40,419 bases of DNA, taken from assembly GCA_903840265.1 (NCBI GenBank), contig CAIMFH010000111.1, positions 1-40,419 of the forward strand, given 5' to 3'. Position 1 is the first letter of the stretch. Each line of letters begins with the position of its first letter. The position numbers and the translations under genes are program-made. Below are positions 23,864-32,158 of the stretch, piece by piece. Below the pieces are notes generated by a model that did not search any database, was not told the DNA's origin, and saw only the letters and a list, made by a program, of their open reading frames with translations. The stretch comes from an uncultured Schlesneria sp. (GTDB lineage: Bacteria > Planctomycetota > Planctomycetia > Planctomycetales > Planctomycetaceae).

Positions 23864-26466
23864 GCCGGATCTCCACGATGTCGACGCTGATGCTGTTCGG
23901 GCGAACCGCCATGCAGCGAGCAATCAATCGCAGTCGAGACATGAAGCTACCCAAGCTGAAGAAGTCGGCCGCTGATACCAATTCGACGGGTGAGGGGAAA
24001 TCGGAATCGACGACCGACAGTGTCGCGGTACCTGCAGCCTCGCCTCGCCTCGGAACGCGGCATCGGTCCCAGCAGAAGTCGTTCATGTCCCGAGGACTCG
24101 GAATGTGGCTGCCCGCCATGGCCCTGTTCGGCATGATCATGATGAGCCTGATGACGATGTTCGTCATTGTCGATGCCGTGCGATTCTCGGAATCGAATGA
24201 CGCTGCTGTCTTAAGAGTTTCGCAGGAATGCTTCGATCGCTTGCAGCAAGCATCCAGCATCGCCGAAGCCACCGAGCGAGCGACTGCAGTCGATACTGCA
24301 ATCAGCAGCGAGTATTCCAGTGGGGCGAACTGGCTGACCGACGCCAGCCGGGCTTTGGCCAAGGAGCGGTTCGAAAAGCAGGGCCTAGCCGCCTTCGAAT
24401 TGCGGCCTGCAGATCCCCGCTGGGGTGGCTCAATGGCCACTCTGTCACCGGCAGGCCGCCTGACGGCCATGCAAGCGACTGGCACTTATGTGGCGTTGAT
24501 CAACATAGCGATCCTGTGCATGTCAATCGGCCTGATGAGTCGACAACTCTCGGGAGGCGATCCTTCCTTAACGTGGCTATGGCAGTTTCCCGTTTCGCGA
24601 CATGTGTTGTTCAGTTCGAAGCTGATGGAACTGGTCTGCGACAATCCCGCCGCGCCGATCACCAGCTTGTTCTACGCCGCTGCTCTGTGGACATGCGGAG
24701 CCACGTTTCTGGAAGGGCTGGGTCTTGGACTGCTGCTTGGTCTGGCAGCAGCCGTGACCGCCGCCGCAGTTCGCCTTGTCATGGAGATCTTTATGATCCA
24801 GCGACTGCGGCGAGCCACTCGAGGTGCGATTGTTGCGAGCCTGGCCTCTCTGGGCAGCATCTCGATCCTGGCGGTCATGCTCAGCAATAATTCCAAGTTT
24901 CTCATCGAGTCCTTTATCAGCATCTCCGGCGCGTTGCCCGGTTGGGTGGGATGGAACCCGTTCACTGCAGGGATCGGAACCGAGTCCATGATGGCTCAAG
25001 CCCCCGCCTGGTGGCTGGTGGCTCCCCTGACGGCGGGAGTAGCCGCGTTCGGAGCGGTCCAGTTCGCTGTCGCATTGACTCGCAGTGGTTTAGCGACCGC
25101 CAACGACTCCGCTCGTAAACATCGCAAATTGGCTGCGACACCAACGTCACGACCGCTGTGGCTGGGAGTCGGGGCTTGGAAGGTTGGATTGCTGCTTCGT
25201 CGTCATCCAGAGCATCTGGCTCAGGTGATTACGACGCCGATCGCGATCATCGTATTGCTCTATTTCAGTGGCTACCACAAGGTAGTCGATCTGGCGACGC
25301 AGGGCGCCCCGCAGGTCTCAGTGGCAATCCTGGTTGCTGTGGCTTACATGCTGATGGTTGCATCCGTCCAGTCGATGACGAGCGAGGCAAAATACCTATG
25401 GATGCTGCAATGCCAGCCGCGTCCACTGGCCGATATCGTCCGCACGAATGCTCGTATCTGGGGCGCGATCGGAATCGCCGTTAGCATTCCGTTCATAGGA
25501 GCCGCCGTCGCGATGCGACCCGGCGATGCCTTGACGATTTTGATTCGCGTTCCCTACCTGCTGGCCGCGATCTGGTTGCTGGCAGAAGTGATTTTCGGCC
25601 TGACTGCTCTGGCGACAACGATCAATAACGATCAGGTTGCTCCCTACGGTCAGCGAAACTTGTTGATTCCAATGCTGATGATCAGCGATGTCTCTTTAGC
25701 GATCTATAACCAAAGCTGGTGGGGACAACTCAGTTCGCTGGCCATGCTGACAATCCTCGTGGCCGCGATACGTGAACGACAACTGGTCGAGCTCCCCTGG
25801 CTCAGCGACCCCGTCGCAACACCACCGAAAAAAGTCTATCCGATGCACGGATTGCTGCTAATCATCGGGTTCCAGGCCCTCATGGGAGCCGCTCGCGCCT
25901 TCCTGCTGGAACGGCCCGAATTCAGTGCCGCCGCGATCATGACCGCTTCGTACTGTGCTGGTTCCATCTTGGCGAGTGCCATCTGTGCGATCTGGATGTC
26001 TCGCAACAAACTCACTCTCCCGGCACTACCAGTTCACGCTGGCGTCGGAAAACGAATCGTTTTGGGCCTCGCCGCTTGCTGTGCGGCCGGGCTGCTGCTG
26101 ACGATCTCGCTGCAGTGGCTGAACATTGACGTCCTGTCCCAGTCGGTGGGAAACGTCATCGTTCGCCGCAGCATGTACGACAAGTGGTACTGGCTGGTGC
26201 TCTACGTCGTCGCCGCCCCCATCTTCGAAGAATGGGCCTTCCGTGGAGTTCTCTATCGAACGCTTCGACGAAATTGGAGTATCGTCCCCAGCGTGGCAGT
26301 GACCACAATCTTGTTTGTTACTCTGCACCCCGTCGCCAGCTTCCCAGCTTTAATCGTCCTCGGAATTGTCACCGCGTGGACCACCGAAAAGACCGGCCGC
26401 CTGTGGCCGTCCATACTGATTCATGCCGGATACAACGCCATGATCTGGGCGCTGTGGTTCACGTGA
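23860..26466 (+). CDS. ABC permease fused to a C-terminal CPBP intramembrane protease
   Basis: 868 residues. A polar N-terminal stretch (1-70) precedes a first membrane helix (about 80-103) and a large extracytoplasmic loop; about a dozen further helices follow in ABC-2/ABC-type permease style. The last 110 residues are a CPBP (CAAX/Abi) domain with all three motifs: EEWAFR (Glu790, Glu791, Arg795), FVTLH (Phe819, His823) and HAGYN (His855, Asn859), so the metal site appears intact. CPBP proteins process prenylated proteins, bacteriocins or signalling peptides; fusion to an exporter suggests cleavage of a peptide or anchor during export. This role is inferred. AGGAG seven bases before the ATG, and the ATGA overlap with the ATPase stop, fix the start. 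Confidence 0.88.
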   Translation: MSRISTMSTLMLFGRTAMQRAINRSRDMKLPKLKKSAADTNSTGEGKSESTTDSVAVPAASPRLGTRHRSQQKSFMSRGLGMWLPAMALFGMIMMSLMTMFVIVDAVRFSESNDAAVLRVSQECFDRLQQASSIAEATERATAVDTAISSEYSSGANWLTDASRALAKERFEKQGLAAFELRPADPRWGGSMATLSPAGRLTAMQATGTYVALINIAILCMSIGLMSRQLSGGDPSLTWLWQFPVSRHVLFSSKLMELVCDNPAAPITSLFYAAALWTCGATFLEGLGLGLLLGLAAAVTAAAVRLVMEIFMIQRLRRATRGAIVASLASLGSISILAVMLSNNSKFLIESFISISGALPGWVGWNPFTAGIGTESMMAQAPAWWLVAPLTAGVAAFGAVQFAVALTRSGLATANDSARKHRKLAATPTSRPLWLGVGAWKVGLLLRRHPEHLAQVITTPIAIIVLLYFSGYHKVVDLATQGAPQVSVAILVAVAYMLMVASVQSMTSEAKYLWMLQCQPRPLADIVRTNARIWGAIGIAVSIPFIGAAVAMRPGDALTILIRVPYLLAAIWLLAEVIFGLTALATTINNDQVAPYGQRNLLIPMLMISDVSLAIYNQSWWGQLSSLAMLTILVAAIRERQLVELPWLSDPVATPPKKVYPMHGLLLIIGFQALMGAARAFLLERPEFSAAAIMTASYCAGSILASAICAIWMSRNKLTLPALPVHAGVGKRIVLGLAACCAAGLLLTISLQWLNIDVLSQSVGNVIVRRSMYDKWYWLVLYVVAAPIFEEWAFRGVLYRTLRRNWSIVPSVAVTTILFVTLHPVASFPALIVLGIVTAWTTEKTGRLWPSILIHAGYNAMIWALWFT

Positions 26467-26610
26467 TACGAGACTCGTCGATAAATCGATGCTCGCGCAC
26501 GACCGATCTGTTCTGGAGCCCCTCCCCCGTCTTGGGATCCAGCAGATCGGTCGCTTCATTGGATGTCATAAGTGGAGTAGCCCGACGGAACAGTTGCCTG
26601 ATTCTACTCG

Positions 26611-26958
26611 TCAGACGGTTGGCGGAGTCCACTTGCGGTCGACGAGCACTTTCATGCTCACCCACCTTCTCATCAGACTCCATGCGAGCACCGACGCAGT
26701 CGCTAAGAAAACTACAATCAAACCATATCGCAACTGACTTGCCACCGAGACAGACACCGACAGGCCCGTGGCTAGGGCAATATACGCCGCCAGACAGGCC
26801 GGGCACTTTGGTATCAGGGCCCAAAGGAGGCCCGGAACCAGCACTGCGAGAAACTTGCGACCTGCTGCGTAGGCTGAACGACGAGGCATCAGTTGTTCCG
26901 GCAGCGGCGTCTGCTCCCTGGGTTGAGCATCAGCCGCTTGGCTATGGCAGTTGCACAT
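26611..26958 (-). CDS. Small membrane protein with a CPAC motif
   Basis: 115 residues from the ATG at 26958. A Cys-containing N-terminus (MCNCHSQ) is followed by a first hydrophobic segment running into LIPKCPACLAAYIALATG, and a second helix (YGLIVVFLATASVLAWSLM). The CPAC pair at the membrane surface could be redox-active or bind metal, as in mercury-transport or thiol-redox membrane proteins, but the family is not one I can name. An ATG at 27000 is in frame, but those 14 codons are AT-rich and unlike the rest of the gene. It lies 108 bases upstream of nothing on its strand and is probably monocistronic. Confidence 0.6.
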   Translation of the reverse strand: MCNCHSQAADAQPREQTPLPEQLMPRRSAYAAGRKFLAVLVPGLLWALIPKCPACLAAYIALATGLSVSVSVASQLRYGLIVVFLATASVLAWSLMRRWVSMKVLVDRKWTPPTV

Positions 26959-27118
26959 CTCGTTGTCTCTCGGAACAGAAACGCCTCTAAATAAGTCCAT
27001 AACCGAATCGGAGTGATCTCTTCTGGGAGGGCGAGGCTCCTGCCGCGCCGCTAAGTCTCGTTGCGTTCGATCAACAAACCGACGACTCCGTTGTTGCTGC
27101 AGATCGAACTCGTGATCA

Positions 27119-27874
27119 CTACGCTTTCGCCCCTGCGGGTTGCTTTTCCAGCCACGGATCGACGAAGTTCGGATCGTTGTACCGGTCGTGGTGACGCAAC
27201 CAGTCCATATTGGTCATCCCCTCTTCGTCGCGGCCTTTCGGCGTGACATCGAGCAGGTTGTAAGTATTGATAAAAATGTCCAAGCCGCGAGCATACGTTG
27301 AATACGTATGAAACACGTTTCCCGAACTGTCGCGAGTGAACACGCTCAACCCTGGCAGATCGCTGATCGGATACGGTCCCGAGACGTAGTTGTAGATCGA
27401 CAAGCCGGAATTGCGCTCTTCGTCCGTGAAGTACACTCCAAAGTCTTTGTTGAAGTCATTCTTGAACGATGAAACAAACTTTGACGTCCAGCCCATTCGT
27501 TCGCGGAAAGCCAGCAACTTATCGAGCGGAGCGCGCGATACCGTGACCAATGTCGTATCGCGGTGCTGCAGGTGAAGAGCGGATGGATCGTAGTTGTCGG
27601 CCAGGAACGAGCACGACTTGCACCCTTGAGACCATTCCGGGGCAAACATGAAGTGATAGACCAGCAGTTGACTGCGACCGTCGAACAGGTCCGCCAGGGC
27701 CACAGGACCATCCGGTCCGTCGAAAACATACGTCTTGTCGACCTTGACCCAGGGAAGCTCACGTCGCTTCGCGCTCAATTCGTCTCGCCGCTGCGTGAAC
27801 TCTTTCTCTTCCTTCAATAGTTCCTTGCGGCGATTCAGCCACTCTGCCTGAGAAACGACGGGATGCGTGGTCAT
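27119..27874 (-). CDS. DUF899 thioredoxin-like protein
   Basis: 251 residues. The whole protein fits the DUF899 family: an N-terminal WLNRRKELLKEEKEFTQRRDEL helix, LPWVKVDKTYVFDGPDG, then a thioredoxin-like core with MFAPEWSQGCKSCSFLADNYD and HRDTTLVTVSRAPLDKLLAFRERMGW, and the closing YNLLDVTPKGRDE. Family members are predicted thiol-dependent oxidoreductases with a C-x2-C; here it is CKSC. It is the last gene of an operon with ArsR and SRPBCC genes: its ATG overlaps the SRPBCC stop (TAATG), with AAGGAGA about seven bases before it. The substrate is unknown. Confidence 0.88.
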   Translation of the reverse strand: MTTHPVVSQAEWLNRRKELLKEEKEFTQRRDELSAKRRELPWVKVDKTYVFDGPDGPVALADLFDGRSQLLVYHFMFAPEWSQGCKSCSFLADNYDPSALHLQHRDTTLVTVSRAPLDKLLAFRERMGWTSKFVSSFKNDFNKDFGVYFTDEERNSGLSIYNYVSGPYPISDLPGLSVFTRDSSGNVFHTYSTYARGLDIFINTYNLLDVTPKGRDEEGMTNMDWLRHHDRYNDPNFVDPWLEKQPAGAKA

Positions 27875-28344
27875 TACTTTGTCTCCTTCTTGCTGTTTGA
27901 TTGGCGTTCTGCGTGTTCACGAATTTTTTCCAAGGCACTCCCCCAGCCCATCGAAACCCCCTCGCGATGTTGGTCCGAGATCATTCCGATCGCGCGATGG
28001 GTCAATGTCAGTTTCGTCGTGGCACCTTCAGCAACCAATCGATACTGCAAATGATTCGCACTGGCGTATGACATAAATAACGGCCCGCAAATTTCGAGCA
28101 GTGTCGGCGGCTTGATCACCTGGACGTGTCCCCAGAAGTGGCCCGTATTGTTGCCGAGATCTCGATACCAGCGTCCACCCGGCCAGGCTTCCAGAACCAT
28201 TGGCATCGGCGAACCTGGTATCGCATTGTCCGGCCCGATTTCCTCCAGGATGGCTTCGAATGCAATTGCGATTGGGGCGTTGATAGACACTTCCTTCACG
28301 ATAAGAAGGGTTTGCACAGCCTCAGTTGCTGTCGCTGTCACCAT
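27874..28344 (-). CDS. SRPBCC/AHSA1-domain protein
   Basis: 156 residues. A helix-grip fold of the activator-of-Hsp90-ATPase/START-like family: VKEVSINAPIAIAFEAILEEIG at the start, GGRWYRDLGNNTGHFWGHVQVIKPP in the middle, TKLTLTHRAIG and a final amphipathic helix. Such proteins bind hydrophobic ligands in a central cavity and often sit beside an ArsR regulator, as here. ATG at 28344 chosen because GGAG lies six bases upstream; a TTG at 28356 is inside that site. It starts 21 bases after the ArsR stop and overlaps the DUF899 start by one base, so the three genes should be translated from one message. Confidence 0.88.
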   Translation of the reverse strand: MVTATATEAVQTLLIVKEVSINAPIAIAFEAILEEIGPDNAIPGSPMPMVLEAWPGGRWYRDLGNNTGHFWGHVQVIKPPTLLEICGPLFMSYASANHLQYRLVAEGATTKLTLTHRAIGMISDQHREGVSMGWGSALEKIREHAERQSNSKKETK

Positions 28345-28365
28345 GTTGATCTCCAAGAATGATTG

Positions 28366-28713
28366 CTAGTTCTTTTTGGCCACTTCCGCAGCCTTCCGCT
28401 CGGCCCGTTCCTTGATTCGGTCAACATGTATCGACCAGAATCGCTCAAATTGACTGGCCCAGTCATGCACGGCTTTTAACTCCGACGCATTCAGCGAATA
28501 CAGACGGCGCTGTCCATCTTGCTGAACCGAGACGACGCCGACCTCGCGCAGTACCCCAAGGTGCTTCGACACGGCGGGCTGAGCAAGCCCCATCGCTTCG
28601 ACCAGGTCATTCACGGATCGAGCCTGTCCGCCCGCCAGCAGTCCAATAATCTCACGTCGTCGCGGTTCGGCGATGGCATTGAAAACATCGGATGTGGTCG
28701 CTGCTCGTGACAT
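28366..28713 (-). CDS. ArsR-family winged-helix repressor
   Basis: 115 residues. A winged helix-turn-helix: DVFNAIAEPRRREIIGLLAGG, the recognition helix in LAQPAVSKHLGVLREVGVV, and the wing VQQDGQRRLYSLN. There is no Cys metal-binding pair in the recognition helix, so it belongs to the non-metal subgroup commonly paired with SRPBCC proteins. A C-terminal helix with a W-x-x-H segment (FERFWSIHVDRIKERAERK) completes the dimer. Probably represses its own operon through the palindrome 10 bases upstream of its ATG. What relieves repression is unknown; a hydrophobic ligand bound by the SRPBCC partner is one possibility. Confidence 0.92.
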   Translation of the reverse strand: MSRAATTSDVFNAIAEPRRREIIGLLAGGQARSVNDLVEAMGLAQPAVSKHLGVLREVGVVSVQQDGQRRLYSLNASELKAVHDWASQFERFWSIHVDRIKERAERKAAEVAKKN

Positions 28714-28722
28714 GGCCGAATA

Positions 28723-28742
28723 ATATTCCGATACAGGAATAT
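28723..28742. promoter_or_regulatory. Palindrome at the ArsR operon promoter, candidate operator
   Basis: ATATTCC, six bases, GGAATAT: perfect 7-bp arms that end 10 bases before the ArsR start codon. The position and AT-rich arms fit a self-regulating ArsR operator overlapping the promoter or leader. Not proven. Confidence 0.55.
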
Positions 28743-29269
28743 GTCAAGAGGCGGAGTTTTTGATTTTCGATCTGGCAGCAGTTGGTCTCGTAGACCACGC
28801 GAAGAGGTAGCCACGGATGAAACACGGAAATAGGCAAATCAATTATCAGGGACTGTTTAGACCGGAATGTGCTGAATCTTCTGACCTTTACATTTTATTG
28901 TCCCGATCCGTGTCGAGTGGCAATGCCGCCGCTCGAAAGGAGTCGGTACGGGTTACGCTCGAGCATATCCCCACCGATTTTCCGGACTCGGATCTGCCTT
29001 ACAGCCGGTTCAGGCACTGATCGATTCAACGAAACTACGCGTCGAGAAGAAATAGTCTTGATAGTGCTCAATCTCCCAGCTCGGCCCCGATTCCGAGTCG
29101 GTAGTAGTTATTCTGGGAATCCGGTCCCGAGCCAGCGTTGCAGGCGAGGTGATTTTGACTACCCACAACGTTTCTGATTCGCGAAACTCATTCTGATATA
29201 ACGTCGTTGAGTCCGCTGTGCGTCGGGCGACTGGCCTCAACGGCCGCAGGCGAATGGGGCCGGAGCGCC
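28743..29269. other. Intergenic region without convincing genes
   Basis: The stretch lies between the ArsR operator and the dispersed repeat downstream of the PQQ-type gene. Short open frames occur on both strands, but their translations have no motif and poor codon bias. Bases 29150-29269 may belong to a longer form of the repeat, since the sequence next to copy B stays GC-rich with several CGGCC/GGCCG inverted segments. Confidence 0.5.
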
Positions 29270-29275
29270 GAGATG

Positions 29276-29337
29276 CTTCCCGTGTTGAAGTGAAGCCGAC
29301 AGGGACAGTGTGCCGCCCGAGAAGACTCACCGCAATC
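29276..29337 (-). repeat. Dispersed 62-bp imperfect repeat, copy B
   Basis: Reverse complement matches 17730-17791 at 57 of 62 positions. It lies 21 bases beyond the stop codon of the PQQ-type gene and points the same way as that gene. A short reading frame through it (containing HTVPVGFTSTRE) matches the rejected N-terminal extension of the kinase, which shows that both are read from the repeat, not from a gene. Confidence 0.85.
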
Positions 29338-29342
29338 AGCGA

Positions 29343-29356
29343 GAAAAGGCCTTTTC
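29343..29356. terminator. 14-bp palindrome after the PQQ-type gene
   Basis: GAAAAGGCCTTTTC begins two bases beyond the TAG of the minus-strand gene ending at 29359. It could form a short hairpin ending in TTTTC on that strand, but has no loop of its own and may simply be the edge of the repeat element. Confidence 0.3.
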
Positions 29357-29358
29357 GG

Positions 29359-30609
29359 CTATTCCGCTCGACCCAGCGACACACACTTCAGGGTGTTTTC
29401 GTTTCGTACGTAGAATCGACCGTTGGAAAGTGCCGGGAGTGCGCGAGTTGTTCCCGGCAACAACGTCGCTGAACCGAGTTCGCGATAGGCAGACTTGGAG
29501 AGGGCCACGATTTTGAGTTCGCCGTTCGTCTGCATGACCAGCAGTTTGCCGTCGGCGGCAACCAGGGTGGCGTAACGGAACCCGGGTTCTGTCCAATAGA
29601 CCTTTCTCGAGATCGGGTCGAAGCACTTCAGCGCAACTTCGCCCAAGTCCGCCCGACCATCTATTCCGTAGACTGCACCTTCATGCAAGATCGGCGTCGT
29701 GTACTGACTCGACAAGACTTCGTCTTTCCAGACGATGTCAGCCGATTGATCGTTCACGGTCAGGAATTCGGCACCGATCCCGTAACTGGCGGTGAGTAAG
29801 ATCTGATTCTTGATGACGATGGGTATCGCCGCATTGACTGTTGGTCCGCGTTGACCGAATGGAACGCGAAATCGCTCCGTCCCGTCTTCGGGATCGAGCG
29901 AAACGAGGTTGAGACGGGCAAGACAAAAGAGGTGACGTGTGCCACCGATCGTCGCTGCAACTGGCGACGAATAACTCGCCTGATCACGAACGGATTTCCA
30001 CTGCGTCGTGCCGTCGCGAAGATCGAACGCAACGACCCCAGCGGTATCCTTGTCTCCGCCAACGTTGACAATCAGCTTGTTGGCTTCGACAAGTGGTGAA
30101 CTGCCAAATCCGAAGTAGCCAGCGGGTGCGTGAAAGTCTTCCTGTGTTTTCCGCTGCCAGATCGGCTCGCCGGTTTTCAGGTTTACGCAATACAAGCCCC
30201 CATTTGCCGCGAGTGCGTAGATTCGGTCTGCGTGAATCGTGGGGGCAGCCAACGGCCCATCTTCGCCTCCGACTTGCGGTTGGAAGTCGGTACTGAACCC
30301 GCGCGACCATTTCGGCTGACCCGATGTCGCGTCGTAGGCGGCCAAGGTGTCTTCGTTACGTAGACGATGAAACAGGACAGCGGTGTCGCCGGACACGACA
30401 ATCCCAGCAGCACCTGAGCCGATTCTCGCTTCCCAAAGTTTCTTCGGGCCTGAGGCCGGCAACGTGTCGACCAGTTTTTCTCCGGTGGCAATCCCGGATC
30501 GCTCTGGTCCCAGAATTTGTGGCCAATCTCCGGCGGACGAAATGGAAGCAGCGAACAGCAACATGGCCGCCCAGCACCATGTCGCAACTCCGATTCGACC
30601 AACCGGCAT
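29359..30609 (-). CDS. Secreted PQQ-binding-like beta-propeller protein
   Basis: 416 residues with a signal peptide (MPVGRIGVATWCWAAMLLFAASISSA, then GDWPQ). DWPQILGPERSG and repeated blades with [AS]-x-[ND]-x-x-[ST]-G-x-x-x-W segments (AYDATSGQPKWSR, CVNLKTGEPIWQRK, AFDLRDGTTQWKS, DPEDGTERFR) mark the PQQ-like propeller family abundant in planctomycetes. No quinoprotein catalytic calcium site is evident, so an enzyme activity is not claimed; such proteins often act as periplasmic scaffolds. The ATG at 30609 is preceded by GGAG at six bases; the ATG at 30621 has none. It begins 37 bases after the zinc-ribbon gene ends, suggesting an operon. Confidence 0.88.
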   Translation of the reverse strand: MPVGRIGVATWCWAAMLLFAASISSAGDWPQILGPERSGIATGEKLVDTLPASGPKKLWEARIGSGAAGIVVSGDTAVLFHRLRNEDTLAAYDATSGQPKWSRGFSTDFQPQVGGEDGPLAAPTIHADRIYALAANGGLYCVNLKTGEPIWQRKTQEDFHAPAGYFGFGSSPLVEANKLIVNVGGDKDTAGVVAFDLRDGTTQWKSVRDQASYSSPVAATIGGTRHLFCLARLNLVSLDPEDGTERFRVPFGQRGPTVNAAIPIVIKNQILLTASYGIGAEFLTVNDQSADIVWKDEVLSSQYTTPILHEGAVYGIDGRADLGEVALKCFDPISRKVYWTEPGFRYATLVAADGKLLVMQTNGELKIVALSKSAYRELGSATLLPGTTRALPALSNGRFYVRNENTLKCVSLGRAE

Positions 30610-30646
30610 GGTGTGCTCCATTGATGTCGAGCGTTGTCAGGCGATC

Positions 30647-30949
30647 CTAAATGGACCACGTGGCATCGCAAGATCCACATTCGAAACCAATCAACGTCGC
30701 CGTGCCGGGAACTTCCAATCCGCTGGAGTTCACCAACGCATCATCGAGTTCGACAGGCTTGACGACGGGATAGCTGCAGTGTCGGCAACGTCGGTTCTCA
30801 AACAGCAAACGAGCGCGAGAAATGACATCCAACTGAGGAGGTGCTGCGGTTGCCGACGAATTGGGAAACCTCAAAATCACCGGGGCTTCCATCGTGATTT
30901 TGGACACAGTACCGCACTCATCTGGCCAGTAGACACTTAGACGGCTCAT
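30647..30949 (-). CDS. Small zinc-ribbon protein
   Basis: 100 residues. Two C-x2-C pairs (CRHC about residue 54 and CGSC about 93) would bind one zinc; a further conserved-looking Cys lies at the N-terminus (PDECGTVSKI). No membrane helix. Function unknown. ATG at 30949 chosen for AAGGAG seven bases upstream; the longer open frame to 31114 reads through the intergenic region and has a different composition. Precedes the PQQ-type gene on the same strand. Confidence 0.7.
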   Translation of the reverse strand: MSRLSVYWPDECGTVSKITMEAPVILRFPNSSATAAPPQLDVISRARLLFENRRCRHCSYPVVKPVELDDALVNSSGLEVPGTATLIGFECGSCDATWSI

Positions 30950-31547
30950 CCATGAGCTCCTTTTTTTGGGGGGTTCGCGAAATCCTATGCAAACACCAAA
31001 TCCCACCGGCTGAACAGCCTGATTCGATTCCGACGTGAGGGTCTGTGAGTTCGGATTGACTGGGTCGATCGATGGGAATCTGCGGAAGGTACCGCTTCGA
31101 GCGCGCTTCGGCAAGATTGGCTCGTCAAAACTCTGCTAATCGGAAAGGTCAGCCGAACCGTTGCAGTTGACAAAACCGTCGCGCAGACCACAATGATTAG
31201 CGACGACTGGCCAATCTTGCTACCACGCAATGTGTTTGGCCTTCGATCTGCTGACGCGGGCCATCGCAAGTTGACAGTTTTTTTGAATTTGCATTCGAGT
31301 GGATTGTTTCTGCGGAAATCCGAGCTTGTTCCCAAGGATGGTGACAACCCGGTGTCCAGAGAATCGATACTCTTTCTAGAATGGCGTCCTTCAATTTCTG
31401 GCCGGTAGCAATCTCTTTTGCCGATGGACTTCTGCAGGGCCATTGGTGCGAAGATATTCAGATTTATTAACGTTTGAATTCACGTGTTCCCTTTCCTCCC
31501 AGTCTTGCGTATATTCGCAAGGGAATTGCACTTCCGGAGGCCTACGC
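30950..31547. other. Intergenic region between divergent genes
   Basis: About 600 bases upstream of the zinc-ribbon and FHA genes. An open frame on the minus strand (30985-31443) gives an Arg/Ser-rich translation with no motif and is not accepted. The only structured element I see is the palindrome at 31504-31521. Confidence 0.55.
31504..31521. promoter_or_regulatory. Palindrome in the FHA gene leader
   Basis: CTTGCG, TATATT, CGCAAG: perfect 6-bp arms centred 35 bases before the FHA start. The AT-rich centre could be a -10 element inside an operator. No T-tract. Confidence 0.35.
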
Positions 31548-32057
31548 ATGTCGGCATTTCTTGTCCCGCTCGATCTAGGCCTGTGCTTGATCCCCTTGGA
31601 AAAGGCGATCGTGCTGATCGGCCGCCAAGCGGACTGTGATGTCTCGCTGACGCATAGCCGTAAGGTTTCGCGGAAGCATTGCTGCATCGCTCAAGTGAAC
31701 GATTCCTACGTCGTGCGGGACTTGGGAAGCACCAATGGGATTTTTGTGAACGGGACTCGAGTTCGCAAAGAAACCGGACTGGCCCTGGGCGACGAATTGG
31801 CGATTGGCGATGTGCGTTTCCGATTGCAGGTTGAGGCCACGTCGAAAGCCTCGAAAGTTCAAGTCGAGGATCCGCGCCCAGTGCGCGGCGCAGTTTCTCG
31901 GCCGATCTCCGTCGCACCTCCAAGTTCAGATATTCCGGTCGCGATTCCTGAGATGAGCGAAGACTTCATCGTCGAAGCATCGATTCCACAGATGCGGTCG
32001 CTCAAACATCGCAAGTCTGAAGATGATGTCGTGCCATTGGCGTCAGACAGCTTCTGA
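31548..32057 (+). CDS. FHA-domain protein
   Basis: 169 residues. A canonical forkhead-associated domain at about 5-100: LIGRQADCDVSL, SRKVSRKHC, and RDLGSTNGIFVNGTRV carry the residues that contact phosphothreonine (Arg in IGR, Ser in SRKH, and STNG). A flexible Pro/Ser-rich C-terminal tail follows. It binds phosphorylated proteins and so may read out a Ser/Thr kinase such as the one at 17797, though the two are 12 kb apart. GGAGG seven bases before the ATG fixes the start. It is followed by coaD after 101 bases. Confidence 0.88.
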   Translation: MSAFLVPLDLGLCLIPLEKAIVLIGRQADCDVSLTHSRKVSRKHCCIAQVNDSYVVRDLGSTNGIFVNGTRVRKETGLALGDELAIGDVRFRLQVEATSKASKVQVEDPRPVRGAVSRPISVAPPSSDIPVAIPEMSEDFIVEASIPQMRSLKHRKSEDDVVPLASDSF

Positions 32058-32158
32058 TCGTGCGATTGTAAACGCAGTTGGTTGCGCCATTCATTGCGTG
32101 CGGAATGCCCAGCACTCGATAATTGGTGCCGTTCGACACTCTGTTGTGAATCCGACAG

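Noticed and set aside
23418-24485. Minus-strand frame of 355 codons across the ABC ATPase and permease genes
   Set aside because: Overlaps two well-supported genes and its product is Arg/Ser-rich with no motif.
30985-31443. 152-codon minus-strand frame upstream of the zinc-ribbon gene
   Set aside because: Arg/Ser-rich, no motif, no ribosome-binding site; region looks intergenic.
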